Source: Streptomyces morookaense
Lineage (GTDB): Bacteria > Actinomycetota > Actinomycetes > Streptomycetales > Streptomycetaceae
Direction of reading: 5' to 3'
Length of the DNA: 64,000 bases
NCBI RefSeq assembly: GCF_013030945.1
Contig: NZ_JABBXF010000041.1
Coordinates: 55,051 to 119,050 of the forward strand
Shown: positions 16,988 through 25,964 of the stretch, piece after piece
How the letters are laid out: every line of letters starts with the position of its first letter
Numbering within the stretch: the first letter of the stretch is position 1
Program-made: the position numbers and the translations under genes
The notes under the pieces: generated by a model
Databases searched by the model: none
The model's input: the letters and a program-made list of their open reading frames with translations, nothing else
What the model was told of the DNA's origin: nothing

Positions 16988-17001
16988 TAAGTGCACACTT
17001 A
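16988..17001. promoter_or_regulatory. Candidate palindromic operator upstream of bfr
   Basis: TAAGTG-CA-CACTTA, a perfect 6-bp inverted repeat with a 2-bp centre, 72 bp upstream of the bfr start. It does not match the iron-box consensus well, and the regulator is unknown. Confidence 0.3.
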
Positions 17002-17080
17002 GCGGGACTTGTCTCTGACTTGTCCATATCCGGGTGACCCGTGGTCATCAGCACCTCCCGGGGTCTGACACCATGGACTC

Positions 17081-17701
17081 ATGGGTCAGTCGGAAAGCCG
17101 CAAAGGGGAAATCGAGCTTCCCCCGGGGCAGCGCCTCCAGCGCGGATGGCCGGTGACGCACTACGGTCCCGTCCCCAAGTTCAGGCCGGAGCGCTGGGAG
17201 TTCCGCGTCTTCGGCGCGACGGCCGACGGCGACAAGCACTGCTGGACGCACGAGGAGTTCACCGCCCTCCCGTACACGACGGTCGTGGCGGACCTGCACT
17301 GCGTGACGAAATACAGCATGCCGGGCGCCGAATGGGGCGGCGTGTCGGCCCGCACCGTGCTCGAACTGGCCCCGCCCGCACCCGAGGCCACGCATGTGAT
17401 GGTGTGGGCCGAGTACGGCTACAGCTCGAACCTGCGGCTGTCGGACTTCACGGCCGAGCAGACGATCTTCGCCACGCACAAGGACGGCGAACTCCTCACC
17501 GCGGAGCACGGCTTCCCGGTGCGGCTCGTCGTGCCGCACCTGTATGCGTGGAAGGGGCCCAAGTGGGTCCGCGGCGTGGAGTACATGACGGCCGACCGCC
17601 GGGGCTTCTGGGAGGAGCGGGGCTACCACAACGTGGGCGACCCGTGGCGGGAGCAGCGGTACTCCTACCAGGAGGAGCCGGGCGAGGGCCCCGAACTGTA
17701 G
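17081..17701 (+). CDS. Sulfite-oxidase-fold molybdopterin oxidoreductase (YedY/MsrP-like)
   Basis: A 206-residue molybdenum-cofactor enzyme. The cofactor cysteine is in DLHCVTKYSMPGAEWGG near residues 70-85; VMVWAEYGYSSNLRL and FPVRLVVPHLYAWKGPKWVRG are further oxidoreductase-molybdopterin (PF00174) blocks. It has no Tat signal, transmembrane helix or haem domain, so it is the soluble cytoplasmic short form; substrate and electron partner are unknown. Its stop is 4 bp from that of the convergent endonuclease IV gene. Confidence 0.88.
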   Translation: MGQSESRKGEIELPPGQRLQRGWPVTHYGPVPKFRPERWEFRVFGATADGDKHCWTHEEFTALPYTTVVADLHCVTKYSMPGAEWGGVSARTVLELAPPAPEATHVMVWAEYGYSSNLRLSDFTAEQTIFATHKDGELLTAEHGFPVRLVVPHLYAWKGPKWVRGVEYMTADRRGFWEERGYHNVGDPWREQRYSYQEEPGEGPEL

Positions 17702-17705
17702 GGCT

Positions 17706-18572
17706 CTACGGCCGCCGCGCCGCGCGCAGTTCCTTCAGCCGGGCCACGTCGGCCGCGTGTCCCTCCGGGCCGCCCGGGGTCTCGATCGTCAGGGGCACGC
17801 CCTCCGTCGCCGGGTGCGCGAACAGCTCCCCGAAGGCCTCGGCGCCGATCCGCCCCGCCCCGATGTTCTCGTGCCGGTCCAGGTGCGACCCCGCGCCCGC
17901 CTTCGAGTCGTTCGCGTGGATCAGACGCAGCCGCCCCTCGCCCATGACGTCGACGAGCTCGTCCAGCACCTGCTTCACCCCGCCCGGCGCGGCCAGGTCG
18001 TGCCCGGCGGCGAAGACGTGGCAGGTGTCCAGGCACACGCCCAGCCGCGGATGCCGGTCCAGCGCCTCGGCGTACGGGCCCAGGTCCTCCACCAGCGAGC
18101 AGAGCGAGGCGCCCTGACCGGCCGTGGGCTCCAGCAGCAGCCACGGGTCGTCGTCGTGCGTGAGCTCGTCCAGCAGCGGCAGCATCCGCTCGCGCACCTG
18201 GGCCAGGGCCTCCGCGCGCGGCCGGCCGGCCGTGGCGGAGCCGGTGTGCACCACGACGCCCTGCGCGCCGATCTCCCGGCCGCGCCGCAGCGAGTGGCGC
18301 AGCGACTCCACGGACTTGTCGACCGTCGCGGCGCCGTGTGAGCCGAAGTTGATCAGGTAGGGGGCGTGGACGAAGACGGGCAGCCCGGCGTCCTCGCACC
18401 CGGCGCGGAACTCCTCGTCCTGGCGCGGGTTCCCCGGCGGGGTCGCCCAGCCGCGCGGGTTGGCGACGAAGACCTGGACGGCCTCGGCGCCCATCGCGCG
18501 GGCGTAGGGCAGCCCGGTCTTCGCCAGACCGCCCGCCACGGGGATGTGCCCGCCGACGGGATTGCGTGTCAT
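17706..18572 (-). CDS. nfo: Deoxyribonuclease IV (AP endonuclease)
   Basis: Cleaves 5' to abasic sites in base excision repair. 288 residues in a TIM barrel with the AP-endonuclease-2 signatures: VHAPYLINFGS (Zn His), VVHTGS (Zn His), LLEPTAGQG (Zn Glu), GVCLDTCHVFAAGHD (Asp/His), LIHANDSKAGAGSHLDRHENIG (Zn site) and LTIETPG (Zn Glu). ATG 18572 is chosen because GGHIPVAGG, the conserved family start, follows it closely. In-frame TTG codons at 18593 and 18581 are alternatives, and there is no clear ribosome site. It lies 35 bp after the kinase stop in the same direction. Confidence 0.9.
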   Translation of the reverse strand: MTRNPVGGHIPVAGGLAKTGLPYARAMGAEAVQVFVANPRGWATPPGNPRQDEEFRAGCEDAGLPVFVHAPYLINFGSHGAATVDKSVESLRHSLRRGREIGAQGVVVHTGSATAGRPRAEALAQVRERMLPLLDELTHDDDPWLLLEPTAGQGASLCSLVEDLGPYAEALDRHPRLGVCLDTCHVFAAGHDLAAPGGVKQVLDELVDVMGEGRLRLIHANDSKAGAGSHLDRHENIGAGRIGAEAFGELFAHPATEGVPLTIETPGGPEGHAADVARLKELRAARRP

Positions 18573-18607
18573 TGCGTTCAACGTGCTGTTCAAGCTGCTC
18601 GAAATCC

Positions 18608-20566
18608 TCAGAAACCGCTCTTCAGGCGGATGATGACGGTGTCGCCGCGGGCCGCCTGGTCGCCGCCCCGGACCGACTGGGAGTCCACCGAGTCCTGCGG
18701 GAAGAAGAACGGCCGGTCGACCTTCACCTGGAAGCCCGCGTCCGTCAGCGCCTTCTTGGCGTCGGCCTCGCTCTTTCCGGTGACATCCGGGACCGTGATC
18801 ATCTCCTTGCCCTTGGAGAGGGTCACCGTGACCGTGTCGCCCTCGGCGCCCTTCTCGCCCTTGCCCGGCGACTGCTCGGCCACCGTGCCCTTGTCCCTGG
18901 GCGAGTAGACCTGGGTGTCCGAGACCTTGATCTGGAGCCCGGCGTCCCGGAGCGCCGCCGTGGCGTCGGCGACCGTCATGCCCGTCACATCGGGCACGTT
19001 CAGCTGCCGGCCCTTGCTGACGACGAGCGCCACCGCGGAGTCCGGCCGCAGCTCCTGGCCCGGCCGGGGGTCGGTGCCGAGCACGGAGCCCTTCGGGGTC
19101 TCGCCGCTGAACTGCTCCGAGACGTCGCCGACCGTCAGGCCCTTGTCCTGGAGCTGCTTCTTCGCGTCGTCCAGCGTCATGCCGACGACATTGGGGACCT
19201 GCACCTTCTGCGGGCCCCGCGAGACGGTGACCGTCACCTTGCCGTTGTTGCGGATGCGTTCGCCCGGCTTCGGGTCGGTCGAGATGACGTGCCCGCGCTC
19301 GACGGTGTCGCTGAAGTCCTGCCGGACCTGCGCCCCGAGCCCGGCCTTGTCCAGCTCCTGCTGCGCCTTGGCCTGGGTCATGTCCAGGACGGCCGGCACC
19401 GAGGTGAACTGGCCGGAACCGACGTACCAGACGCCCGCCCCGCCGCCCAGCAGCACGACCAGCAGCCCGATCACCACGGCCAGCCGGTTGACGCGCCAAC
19501 GCGGCTGCCCGGCCGGCCGGTGCTGCGCCGCGGGGCCCGGCGGGGCCGGGGGAGCGGGCTGCCGCTCCAGCCGGGTGGTGCGGTTGAGCAGCTCCTCGCC
19601 GGCGGGCGGCGGCAGCGGCTGCGCCGCGGGCTGCCGCGGTATCACGCTCGTACGGTCCTCGGAACCGGCCGGCAGCGGACTGTGCCGGACGCCCGGCGGC
19701 TCCGCGTCCAGCTGTGCGTCCGTCAGGGCCGCGCGGGCGGCGCGGGTCAGCTCCAGCAGCCGGACGGCGTCGGCCGGGCGCAGCTGCGGGTCGCGGGCGG
19801 TGGCCTTGACCACCAGGCCGTCCAGCTCGGGGGCGAGCCCCGGGACCGCCTCGGACGGCAGCGGCACATCCTCGTGCAGGTGCTGGTAGAGCACCTGGGC
19901 GGGGGTGCCGCCGGAGTGCGGCTTGGCGCCCGTCAGCATCTCGTAGAGCACCACGCCGCAGGCGTAGACGTCGGCGCGCGGGTCGGCGGTGCCGTGCTCG
20001 ATCTGCTCGGGGGCCAGGTACGAGACCGTGCCCAGCACCGAGCCGGTACTCGTGCTGGTGTGCGTGTCGACGGCCCGGACCAGGCCGAAGTCCGCCACCT
20101 TGACCCGGCCGTCGTCGCCGATCAGCACGTTCTCGGGCTTCATGTCGCGGTGCACCAGCCCCGCGAGGTGGGCTGCGCCCAGCGCGGCCAGCACGGACTC
20201 GGCGATGTCCAGCGCGGCCCGCGGCTGCAGGGCGCCGCGCTCGCGCAGCACGTCGCGCAGCGTGCACCCGGCGACGTACTCCATGGCCAGGAAGACATAG
20301 CCGCCGTCGGTGCCCTGGTCGAAGACGCCGACCACATTGCGGTGGTCCAGGCGCGCCACGGACTTGGCCTCGCGGATGAAACGGTCCACGAACGCCGCGT
20401 CGGCGGCCAGCGAGGGGTGCATCACCTTGAGGGCGACCACGCGGTCGAGCCGGGTGTCCAGCGCCCGGTAGACCGTGGCCATGCCGCCCACGGCGATCCG
20501 CGCCTCGACGCGATAGCGGCCGTCGAGCAACTGATCGACGAGAGGGTCCGGCAGGGTCGTATCCAC
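18608..20566 (-). CDS. PASTA-domain serine/threonine protein kinase
   Basis: A 652-residue membrane Hanks-type kinase. The kinase domain covers about residues 17-285: GGMATVY glycine loop, catalytic K47, HRDMKPEN (139-145), DFG (159-161), and APEQ after a Thr/Ser-rich activation loop (THTSTSTGS). A Pro-rich juxtamembrane linker precedes one transmembrane helix near 360-380, followed by four extracytoplasmic PASTA repeats to the C-terminus, which bind muropeptides or lipid II in related kinases. The GTG start 20566 is probably leaderless (TAGACT 8 nt upstream). In Mycobacterium tuberculosis the syntenic kinase PknL phosphorylates Rv2175c; an Rv2175c homologue lies at 24753. Confidence 0.95.
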   Translation of the reverse strand: MDTTLPDPLVDQLLDGRYRVEARIAVGGMATVYRALDTRLDRVVALKVMHPSLAADAAFVDRFIREAKSVARLDHRNVVGVFDQGTDGGYVFLAMEYVAGCTLRDVLRERGALQPRAALDIAESVLAALGAAHLAGLVHRDMKPENVLIGDDGRVKVADFGLVRAVDTHTSTSTGSVLGTVSYLAPEQIEHGTADPRADVYACGVVLYEMLTGAKPHSGGTPAQVLYQHLHEDVPLPSEAVPGLAPELDGLVVKATARDPQLRPADAVRLLELTRAARAALTDAQLDAEPPGVRHSPLPAGSEDRTSVIPRQPAAQPLPPPAGEELLNRTTRLERQPAPPAPPGPAAQHRPAGQPRWRVNRLAVVIGLLVVLLGGGAGVWYVGSGQFTSVPAVLDMTQAKAQQELDKAGLGAQVRQDFSDTVERGHVISTDPKPGERIRNNGKVTVTVSRGPQKVQVPNVVGMTLDDAKKQLQDKGLTVGDVSEQFSGETPKGSVLGTDPRPGQELRPDSAVALVVSKGRQLNVPDVTGMTVADATAALRDAGLQIKVSDTQVYSPRDKGTVAEQSPGKGEKGAEGDTVTVTLSKGKEMITVPDVTGKSEADAKKALTDAGFQVKVDRPFFFPQDSVDSQSVRGGDQAARGDTVIIRLKSGF

Positions 20567-20574
20567 GACAGACG

Positions 20575-20580
20575 AGTCTA
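20575..20580 (-). promoter_or_regulatory. -10 element TAGACT of the kinase promoter
   Basis: The hexamer ends 8 nt before GTG 20566. There is no Shine-Dalgarno sequence, which fits a leaderless transcript. Confidence 0.45.
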
Positions 20581-20662
20581 CGAGCCCCGGCGCCCCGCCC
20601 GGCCTGCACCCGACGACGAGGCTTCGCGCCCCTTCGGGGCACAGGCCCCCGCAGGGAAGCGG

Positions 20663-21466
<804 letters not shown>

Positions 21467-21473
21467 CGGTCGG

Positions 21474-21710
21474 TCAGCCTCCCTGCACTGCGGTGAGGAC
21501 CTCGACCCGGTCGCCGTCGGCGAGCGGGGTGGCCGGCCACTGGCCGCGTGGGACGACGGCCTCGTTGACGGCGGCGGCGACACCGCCCGGGGCGGTGGTG
21601 AGGGTGGCCACCAGCCCGTCCAGCGCGGTGCCCGCGGGCAGTTCGCGGTGTTCGCCGTTGACGCTGACCCGGACGGTGGTCGCGCGGGTGTTCCCGTCGG
21701 TGGTGGTCAT
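21474..21710 (-). CDS. thiS: Sulfur carrier protein ThiS
   Basis: A 78-residue ubiquitin-fold sulfur carrier that ends in the obligatory Gly-Gly (VQGG), the site of adenylation and thiocarboxylation. VNGEHRELPAGTAL and VAAAVNEAVVPRGQW are typical. It has an unusual 12-residue N-terminal extension. The ATG overlaps the thiO stop (ATGA), so the genes are translationally coupled. Confidence 0.95.
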   Translation of the reverse strand: MTTTDGNTRATTVRVSVNGEHRELPAGTALDGLVATLTTAPGGVAAAVNEAVVPRGQWPATPLADGDRVEVLTAVQGG

Positions 21711-22903
21711 GCGGACTGCTCCTGGAGTGCGGGGGCGAAGCGCCGGGGGGAGAAGGGGACGGCCTCGTCGGGCAGCCGGCCGGTGGTCAGCACCTCGGCC
21801 ATCACGTCGCCGGTGAGCGGTGTGAGCAGCACGCCGTTGCGGTGGTGGCCGGTGGCCGCGAGCAGGCCCGGCAGCACGGTGGGACCGAGCATCGGGGCGT
21901 TGTCGGGGGAGCCGGGGCGCAGGGCGGCGCGGGTCTCCACGAGCGGCAGCTCCGTGATGCCCGGCACGAGTTCGTGGGCGTCGCGCAGCAGTTCGTAGAC
22001 GCCGCCCGCGGTGACCGTGGTGTCCCAGCCGAGCTCCTCCGACGTGGCCCCGAGGACCAGTTCGCCGTTCTCGCGCGGCACCAGGTACACGTGCCCGCCG
22101 CGCACGACGGCCCGCACGGTGCGGGAGAGGAAGGGCGCGTACGCGTCCGGCACCCGCAGCCGCAGGATCTGGCCCTTGACCGGCCGCACCGGCGGCAGGG
22201 CCTCCTCCGGCAGACCCGCCAGGCGGCCGCTGCCGCTGCCCGCGGCCAGCACGGTGCGCCCCGCCGAGATCCGGGTCCCGTCGGCGAGTTCGGCCCCGGC
22301 CGCCCGGTCGCCGGCGAGCAGCGCACGGACGGCCCCGGCACGGTGGAAGGCCACCCCGGCGCGCTCACAGGCCGTCAGCAGCGCCCCGGCCAGCCGCCGC
22401 GGGTCGGTCTGGTGGTCGCCGTCGACCCGCAGCCCGCCCTGCACGCCCGGCGCCAGCATGGGCTCCAGGCGGCGGCACTCGCGCCCCGACAGCCACTCCG
22501 AGTCCAGCCCGGACCGCTGCTGCAGGGCGTGCAGTTCACGCAGGTGCGCCCGGTCGTCCGCGTCGAGCGCGACCGCGAGCGTGCCGCAGGCGCGGTAGCC
22601 GGTGTCCTGGCCGGAGGCCTCCTCCAGCTCGGCCGTGAAGTCCGGATAGCGGCGCGCGGAGGCCAGGTTGAGGGCGAGCAGCGCCTGCTCGCCGTAGTGC
22701 AGCTCGGTCACCGCGGCCAGCATCCCGGCGGCGACGACGGTCGCCCCCGCGCCGCCGGGCGCGGGGTCGGCGACCGCCGTGCGCAGCCCGCGCTGGGCGG
22801 CCCGCCAGGCGGTGACGAGACCGATGAGACCGCCGCCTATGACGAGGACGTCGTACGTCTCCGACATCCTCGGGGGCGCGGTGGAGGACACATGCATGGG
22901 CAT
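21707..22903 (-). CDS. thiO: Glycine oxidase ThiO
   Basis: An FAD enzyme that oxidises glycine to the imine used by ThiG, the aerobic alternative to ThiH. 398 residues: Rossmann GGGLIGLVTAWRAA near residue 23, then DAO-family blocks such as GGLRVDGDHQTDP, RPVKGQILRL, YLVPRENGELVLGATSEE, TRAALRPGSPDNAPMLGPT and the late ATGHHRNGVLLTPLTG (FAD site). ATG 22903 is preferred to ATG 22867 because a GGGAGGGG ribosome site, itself the 3' end of the TPP riboswitch, lies 3-7 nt upstream of it. Confidence 0.93.
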   Translation of the reverse strand: MPMHVSSTAPPRMSETYDVLVIGGGLIGLVTAWRAAQRGLRTAVADPAPGGAGATVVAAGMLAAVTELHYGEQALLALNLASARRYPDFTAELEEASGQDTGYRACGTLAVALDADDRAHLRELHALQQRSGLDSEWLSGRECRRLEPMLAPGVQGGLRVDGDHQTDPRRLAGALLTACERAGVAFHRAGAVRALLAGDRAAGAELADGTRISAGRTVLAAGSGSGRLAGLPEEALPPVRPVKGQILRLRVPDAYAPFLSRTVRAVVRGGHVYLVPRENGELVLGATSEELGWDTTVTAGGVYELLRDAHELVPGITELPLVETRAALRPGSPDNAPMLGPTVLPGLLAATGHHRNGVLLTPLTGDVMAEVLTTGRLPDEAVPFSPRRFAPALQEQSA

Positions 22904-22905
22904 CC

Positions 22906-23003
22906 AGCCCCTCCCTTCGCCGGCATGACCCGGATCAGGTTCGTACGGTCGGAGGCCGTCCAGCCTCCCTCTCAGCCCGGTCCGTCCGGGCTCCCGCGAG
23001 TGC
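22906..23003 (-). ncRNA. TPP riboswitch (THI element)
   Basis: The conserved core is present in order: GGGCTGAGAGGGA, then a variable hairpin (GGAGGC...GCCTCC), then GAACCTGATCCGGGTCATGCCGGCGAAGGGA. The 3' end provides the thiO ribosome site, so control is probably at translation initiation: TPP binding would hide GGGAGGGG. It governs thiO-thiS-thiG; thiE at 25205 has no such element. Confidence 0.95.
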
Positions 23004-23014
23004 TTTGCGAAGCC

Positions 23015-23020
23015 ACCCTA
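23015..23020 (-). promoter_or_regulatory. -10 element TAGGGT for the thiOSG transcript
   Basis: TAGGGT ends 11 nt upstream of the first conserved riboswitch bases, so transcription would start at about 23008. No convincing -35 is seen. Confidence 0.4.
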
Positions 23021-23049
23021 GTACGCGCCGCGGACCGCCCGGAAGGGCG

Positions 23050-23245
23050 GCCGGGGGCCAGGGCCTCTCGTCGAATTCCCGCCTGCCCCGCGACGCCTGG
23101 CACGCACTCTCGCCGCACCGGGCGAAAGCCCGAGTACGCCCAGTACGAGGGCTTCCGCCCGGCGCGCCGAGAGCACGCACCAGACGCCGCGGGGCCGCCC
23201 TCCGGGCGACGACGGGAATTCGACGACAGGCCCTGGCGGGCGGCA
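23050..23245. repeat. Long intergenic inverted repeat, family 2
   Basis: Two arms of about 90 nt face each other around GTACGCCCAGTAC (23134-23146). Matching blocks include CCAGGGCCT, TCGTCGAATTCCCG, GACGCCTGG, TGCGTGC, CGAGAG and GGGCGAAAGCCC. The element can form a cruciform nearly 200 bp long with a few mismatches and bulges. It is unrelated in sequence to family 1. It occupies most of the gap between the divergent thiO and flavoprotein genes; no gene is supported inside it. Confidence 0.8.
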
Positions 23246-23309
23246 CCTGCGGTGACGCTGTGTCAGAGGTCTCGTCACCGGGTGCTCCGGCAGATGCCGT
23301 CCGCCGCCC

Positions 23310-23315
23310 TACAGT
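23310..23315 (+). promoter_or_regulatory. -10 element TACAGT of a leaderless promoter
   Basis: The hexamer ends 6 nt before GTG 23322, with no Shine-Dalgarno sequence. Confidence 0.5.
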
Positions 23316-23321
23316 GAGCGG

Positions 23322-24566
23322 GTGAGCGAGCAGACGAAGACCGCAAGCGGCGGGCGCACCGTCGTCATCGCAGGCGCCGGCATGGCCGGGGTGCAGACCG
23401 CCGTCGCGCTGCGCGAGCAGGGCTGGGACGGGACCATCCGGCTGCTGGGCGCCGAGCCCCACGACCCCTACGACCGGCCGCCGCTGTCCAAGGCCGTCCT
23501 GCTCGGCAGGGCCGAGGGGTCGGCCTTCGCGGTGGACTTCGGTTCCCTGTCCATCGACCTGAGCCTCGGCGTCGAGGCCACCGGGCTGCGGCCGGACGAG
23601 CACGTGCTGGAGACCACCGCGGGCCCGCTGCCCTATGACGTCCTGGTGATCGCCACCGGCGCCGACCCCGTCTCCCTCCCCGGCAGCGCGGGCCTGCCCG
23701 GCGTGCACGTGCTGCGCACCCTGGACGACGCGGAGCGGCTGCGCCCGGTGCTGGCCGGGCAGCACGACGTCGTCGCCGTCGGGGCCGGCTGGATCGGCGC
23801 GGAGTTCGCCACGGCGGCCCGCGAGGCGGGCTGCCGGGTCACCGTGGTGGAGGCCGCGGACCGGCCGCTGGCGGGCGCGCTGCCCGCCGAGGTCGCCGCG
23901 CACATGACCGACTGGTACGCCCAGGCCGGCGCCCGGCTGCTCACCGGCACCGGCGTGGCGGCCCTGGAGCCCGGCGCCGTGGTGCTCGCCGACGGCACCC
24001 GGCTGCCGGCCGACGCCGTGGTCGTCGGCATCGGCGCCCGCCCGGCGACCGGCTGGCTGGCCGGCTCGGGCATCGAGCTCGCCGCGGACGGCTCCGTCGT
24101 CACCGACGACCGCCTGCACACCTCGCGGCCGGACGTCTACGCGGTCGGCGACTGCGCCTCCTTCCCCTCCGCCCGGTACGGGGAACGGCTGCTGGTGCAC
24201 CACTGGGACAACGCCCTCCAGGGGCCGCGGACGGTCGCGGAGAACATCGTCCACGGCCCGGACGAGGCGCCGGTCTACGACCCGGTGCCCTACTTCTGGT
24301 CCGAGCAGTTCGGCCGGTTCGTCCAGTACGCGGGGCACCACGCCGCCGCCGACGAGATGATCTGGCGCGGCGACCCCGAGGGAGCCGCCTGGACGGTGTG
24401 CTGGCTGCGCTCGGGCGTCCTGGTCGCCCTGCTCGCCGTGGGCCGCCCGCGCGACCTCGCGCAGGGCCGACGGCTCATCGAACAGGGCGCCGCCCTGGAC
24501 CGCGAAAAGGCGGCGGATGCATCGGTACCCCTGAAGGGGGCGGTGCTGACGGTCAGCGCCCCGTAG
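23322..24566 (+). CDS. FAD-dependent ferredoxin/rubredoxin-reductase-like oxidoreductase
   Basis: 414 residues, class I pyridine-nucleotide-disulfide-like flavoprotein of the ferredoxin reductase (rhodocoxin / putidaredoxin reductase) type. FAD loop VIAGAGMAGVQTA near 16; YDRPPLSK near 50, diagnostic of the group; ATGADP near 105; NAD(P)H loop VAVGAGWIGAEFA near 145; second FAD motif VYAVGDCAS near 265; and the C-terminal reductase domain with HHWDNAL. It reduces an unidentified ferredoxin, and no ferredoxin or P450 gene is adjacent. Its stop codon lies inside the first hairpin of the family 1 repeat that follows. Confidence 0.9.
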   Translation: MSEQTKTASGGRTVVIAGAGMAGVQTAVALREQGWDGTIRLLGAEPHDPYDRPPLSKAVLLGRAEGSAFAVDFGSLSIDLSLGVEATGLRPDEHVLETTAGPLPYDVLVIATGADPVSLPGSAGLPGVHVLRTLDDAERLRPVLAGQHDVVAVGAGWIGAEFATAAREAGCRVTVVEAADRPLAGALPAEVAAHMTDWYAQAGARLLTGTGVAALEPGAVVLADGTRLPADAVVVGIGARPATGWLAGSGIELAADGSVVTDDRLHTSRPDVYAVGDCASFPSARYGERLLVHHWDNALQGPRTVAENIVHGPDEAPVYDPVPYFWSEQFGRFVQYAGHHAAADEMIWRGDPEGAAWTVCWLRSGVLVALLAVGRPRDLAQGRRLIEQGAALDREKAADASVPLKGAVLTVSAP

Positions 24567-24713
24567 GGGGGGCGCGGGGAACTGCGCGACCAGCCCCCAC
24601 CGACCCGCAGTCGACGCACCGCCCCCGGGGTCCGGGGCGCAGCCCCGGCCACCTCGGCTGCGGGCGCGTCGTGGTTGCTCGCGCAGTTCCCCGCGCCCCC
24701 TAACGGGGCGCCC
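24557..24713. repeat. Long palindromic intergenic repeat, family 1, copy B
   Basis: Same orientation and architecture as copy A: GCGCCCC hairpin, GGGGAACTGCGCGACCAGCC, GCAGTCGACGCACC, GGGGTCCGGGGCGCAGCCCC apex, CGGGCGCGTCGTGGTTG and GCGCAGTTCCCCGCGCCCC. Identity over the arms is nearly complete. The upstream gene's TAG stop is part of its first stem. Confidence 0.85.
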
Positions 24714-24739
24714 GGCTTCCGGCTGTCGGTCCCGGATGG

Positions 24740-24745
24740 CAGGCT
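24740..24745 (+). promoter_or_regulatory. -10-like CAGGCT of a leaderless promoter
   Basis: It ends 7 nt before GTG 24753. It deviates from TANNNT at the first base. Confidence 0.35.
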
Positions 24746-24752
24746 TGTCCCC

Positions 24753-25118
24753 GTGACCGAGATTGACGCAAAGATCGATGCTCTCGTCCCCGCGTGGCTG
24801 AACCTCCCCGACATCGCCGAAAAGCTCGGCGTCGAGGTGACGCGCGTGCGGCAGCTGGTCAAGGAGGGCCAGCTGATCGCCGTGCGCCGTGGTGAGAACC
24901 GAGTGCTCATGGTGCCCGCCGCCTTCATCGGCGAGGACAAGGTGGTCAAGGGCCTCGCCGGGACCCTGACCCTGCTGCGGGACGACGGCTTCAGCGACGA
25001 GGAAATGCTGGAGTGGCTCTTCACCCCGGACGACACCCTGCCCGGCACCCCCGCGCAGGCCCTGCGCGAGAATCGTGGGACGGAGGTGAAGCGCCGCGCC
25101 CAGGCGCTCGCCGTCTGA
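24753..25118 (+). CDS. Rv2175c-family DNA-binding protein
   Basis: 121 residues. A winged helix-turn-helix is visible at residues 15-60 (LNLPDIAEKLGVEVTRVRQLVKEGQLIAVRRGENRVL), followed by the Rv2175c C-terminal domain with LAGTLTLLRDDGFSDEEMLEWLFTPDDTLPGTP. In M. tuberculosis the homologue is a phosphorylation substrate of the neighbouring kinase PknL, and phosphorylation weakens DNA binding. Here the PASTA kinase is 4 kb away with thi genes between. The N-terminal MTEIDAK places a Thr at position 2, similar to the region phosphorylated in Rv2175c. Targets are unknown. Confidence 0.9.
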   Translation: MTEIDAKIDALVPAWLNLPDIAEKLGVEVTRVRQLVKEGQLIAVRRGENRVLMVPAAFIGEDKVVKGLAGTLTLLRDDGFSDEEMLEWLFTPDDTLPGTPAQALRENRGTEVKRRAQALAV

Positions 25119-25204
25119 CCGACCTCGCACATACCGTCCGCCGTACGGGCGCGGGCCGCATCGGCCCGCGCCCGTACGGCGCAAGACCCGGGGGAGAATC
25201 CCGA

Positions 25205-25858
25205 ATGCCCGTCACCGCGCGCGAGCGGCTCGCCGATGCCCGGCTGTACCTGTGCACCGACGCGCGCAGGCGCCAGGGCGACCTGCCCGAGTTCCTGGAC
25301 GCCGTGCTGGCGGCCGGTGTGGACATCGTCCAGCTGCGCGACAAGGGCATGGAGGCCGGCGAGGAGCTGGAGCACCTCGCGGTGTTCGCCGACGCCGCCC
25401 GCCGCCACGGCCGGCTCCTCGCGGTGAACGACCGCGCGGACGTCGCGCACGCCTCCCGCTCCGACGTGCTGCACCTCGGCCAGGGCGACCTGCCGGTGCC
25501 CGCCGCCCGGGCGATCCTCGGCGAGGACGTGCTGATCGGCCGTTCCACCCATGCGGAGGCGGAGGTCGACGCCGCCGTCGCCGAGCCCGGCGTGGACTAC
25601 TTCTGCACCGGCCCCTGTTGGCCCACCCCCACCAAGCCGGGCCGGTACGCCCCGGGGCTCTCCCTGGTGCGCTACGCGGCGTCACTGGCGCCCGCCCGTC
25701 CCTGGTTCGCGATCGGCGGGATCGACGCGGGCAACCTCGACGAGGTGCTGGACGCGGGAGCCCGTCGGGTCGTGGTGGTGCGCGCCGTCACCGAGGCCGA
25801 CGACCCGGGAGCCGCGGCCGCGGAGCTCGCGCGGCGGGTCCGGGAGCGCGCCGTGTGA
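25205..25858 (+). CDS. thiE: Thiamine-phosphate synthase ThiE
   Basis: Joins hydroxymethylpyrimidine diphosphate and thiazole phosphate to thiamine phosphate. 217 residues in a TIM barrel: VDIVQLRDKG near 40, LLAVNDRADVA near 75 (metal Asp), HLGQGDLP near 95, STHAEAE near 120, and GPCWPTPTKPGRYAPGL near 145, the phosphate loop. ATG 25205 follows GGGGGAGA. It lacks the TPP riboswitch that controls thiOSG, so it is regulated separately. Confidence 0.95.
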   Translation: MPVTARERLADARLYLCTDARRRQGDLPEFLDAVLAAGVDIVQLRDKGMEAGEELEHLAVFADAARRHGRLLAVNDRADVAHASRSDVLHLGQGDLPVPAARAILGEDVLIGRSTHAEAEVDAAVAEPGVDYFCTGPCWPTPTKPGRYAPGLSLVRYAASLAPARPWFAIGGIDAGNLDEVLDAGARRVVVVRAVTEADDPGAAAAELARRVRERAV

Positions 25859-25861
25859 CCC

Positions 25862-25883
25862 CGGTGTCCACGGTGTGGACACT
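25862..25883 (+). terminator. Hairpin after thiE
   Basis: GTGTCCAC and GTGGACAC form a perfect 8-bp stem with a GGT loop, within 25 bp of the thiE stop. Confidence 0.5.
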
Positions 25884-25952
25884 CGGCAGATGCTTCGCGG
25901 GGCGAAGCGGGCATATCGCAAATAGGGGTTTGGGGACCGCGTCCCCGCTGGT

Positions 25953-25958
25953 TAACTT
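25953..25958 (+). promoter_or_regulatory. -10 element TAACTT of the leaderless metF promoter
   Basis: The hexamer ends 6 nt before ATG 25965 and there is no Shine-Dalgarno sequence. No SAM or cobalamin riboswitch motif is seen in the 105-bp gap. Confidence 0.45.
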
Positions 25959-25964
25959 GCCGGT

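Noticed and set aside
17706..20642. One long minus-strand frame joining the kinase region to endonuclease IV (a possible fusion)
   Set aside because: The 5' half is an out-of-frame shadow of the kinase gene; only the part after 18572 is a real protein with its own start.
25859..25964. SAM or cobalamin riboswitch upstream of metF
   Set aside because: No conserved riboswitch core was found; the short gap holds the thiE hairpin and a leaderless promoter.
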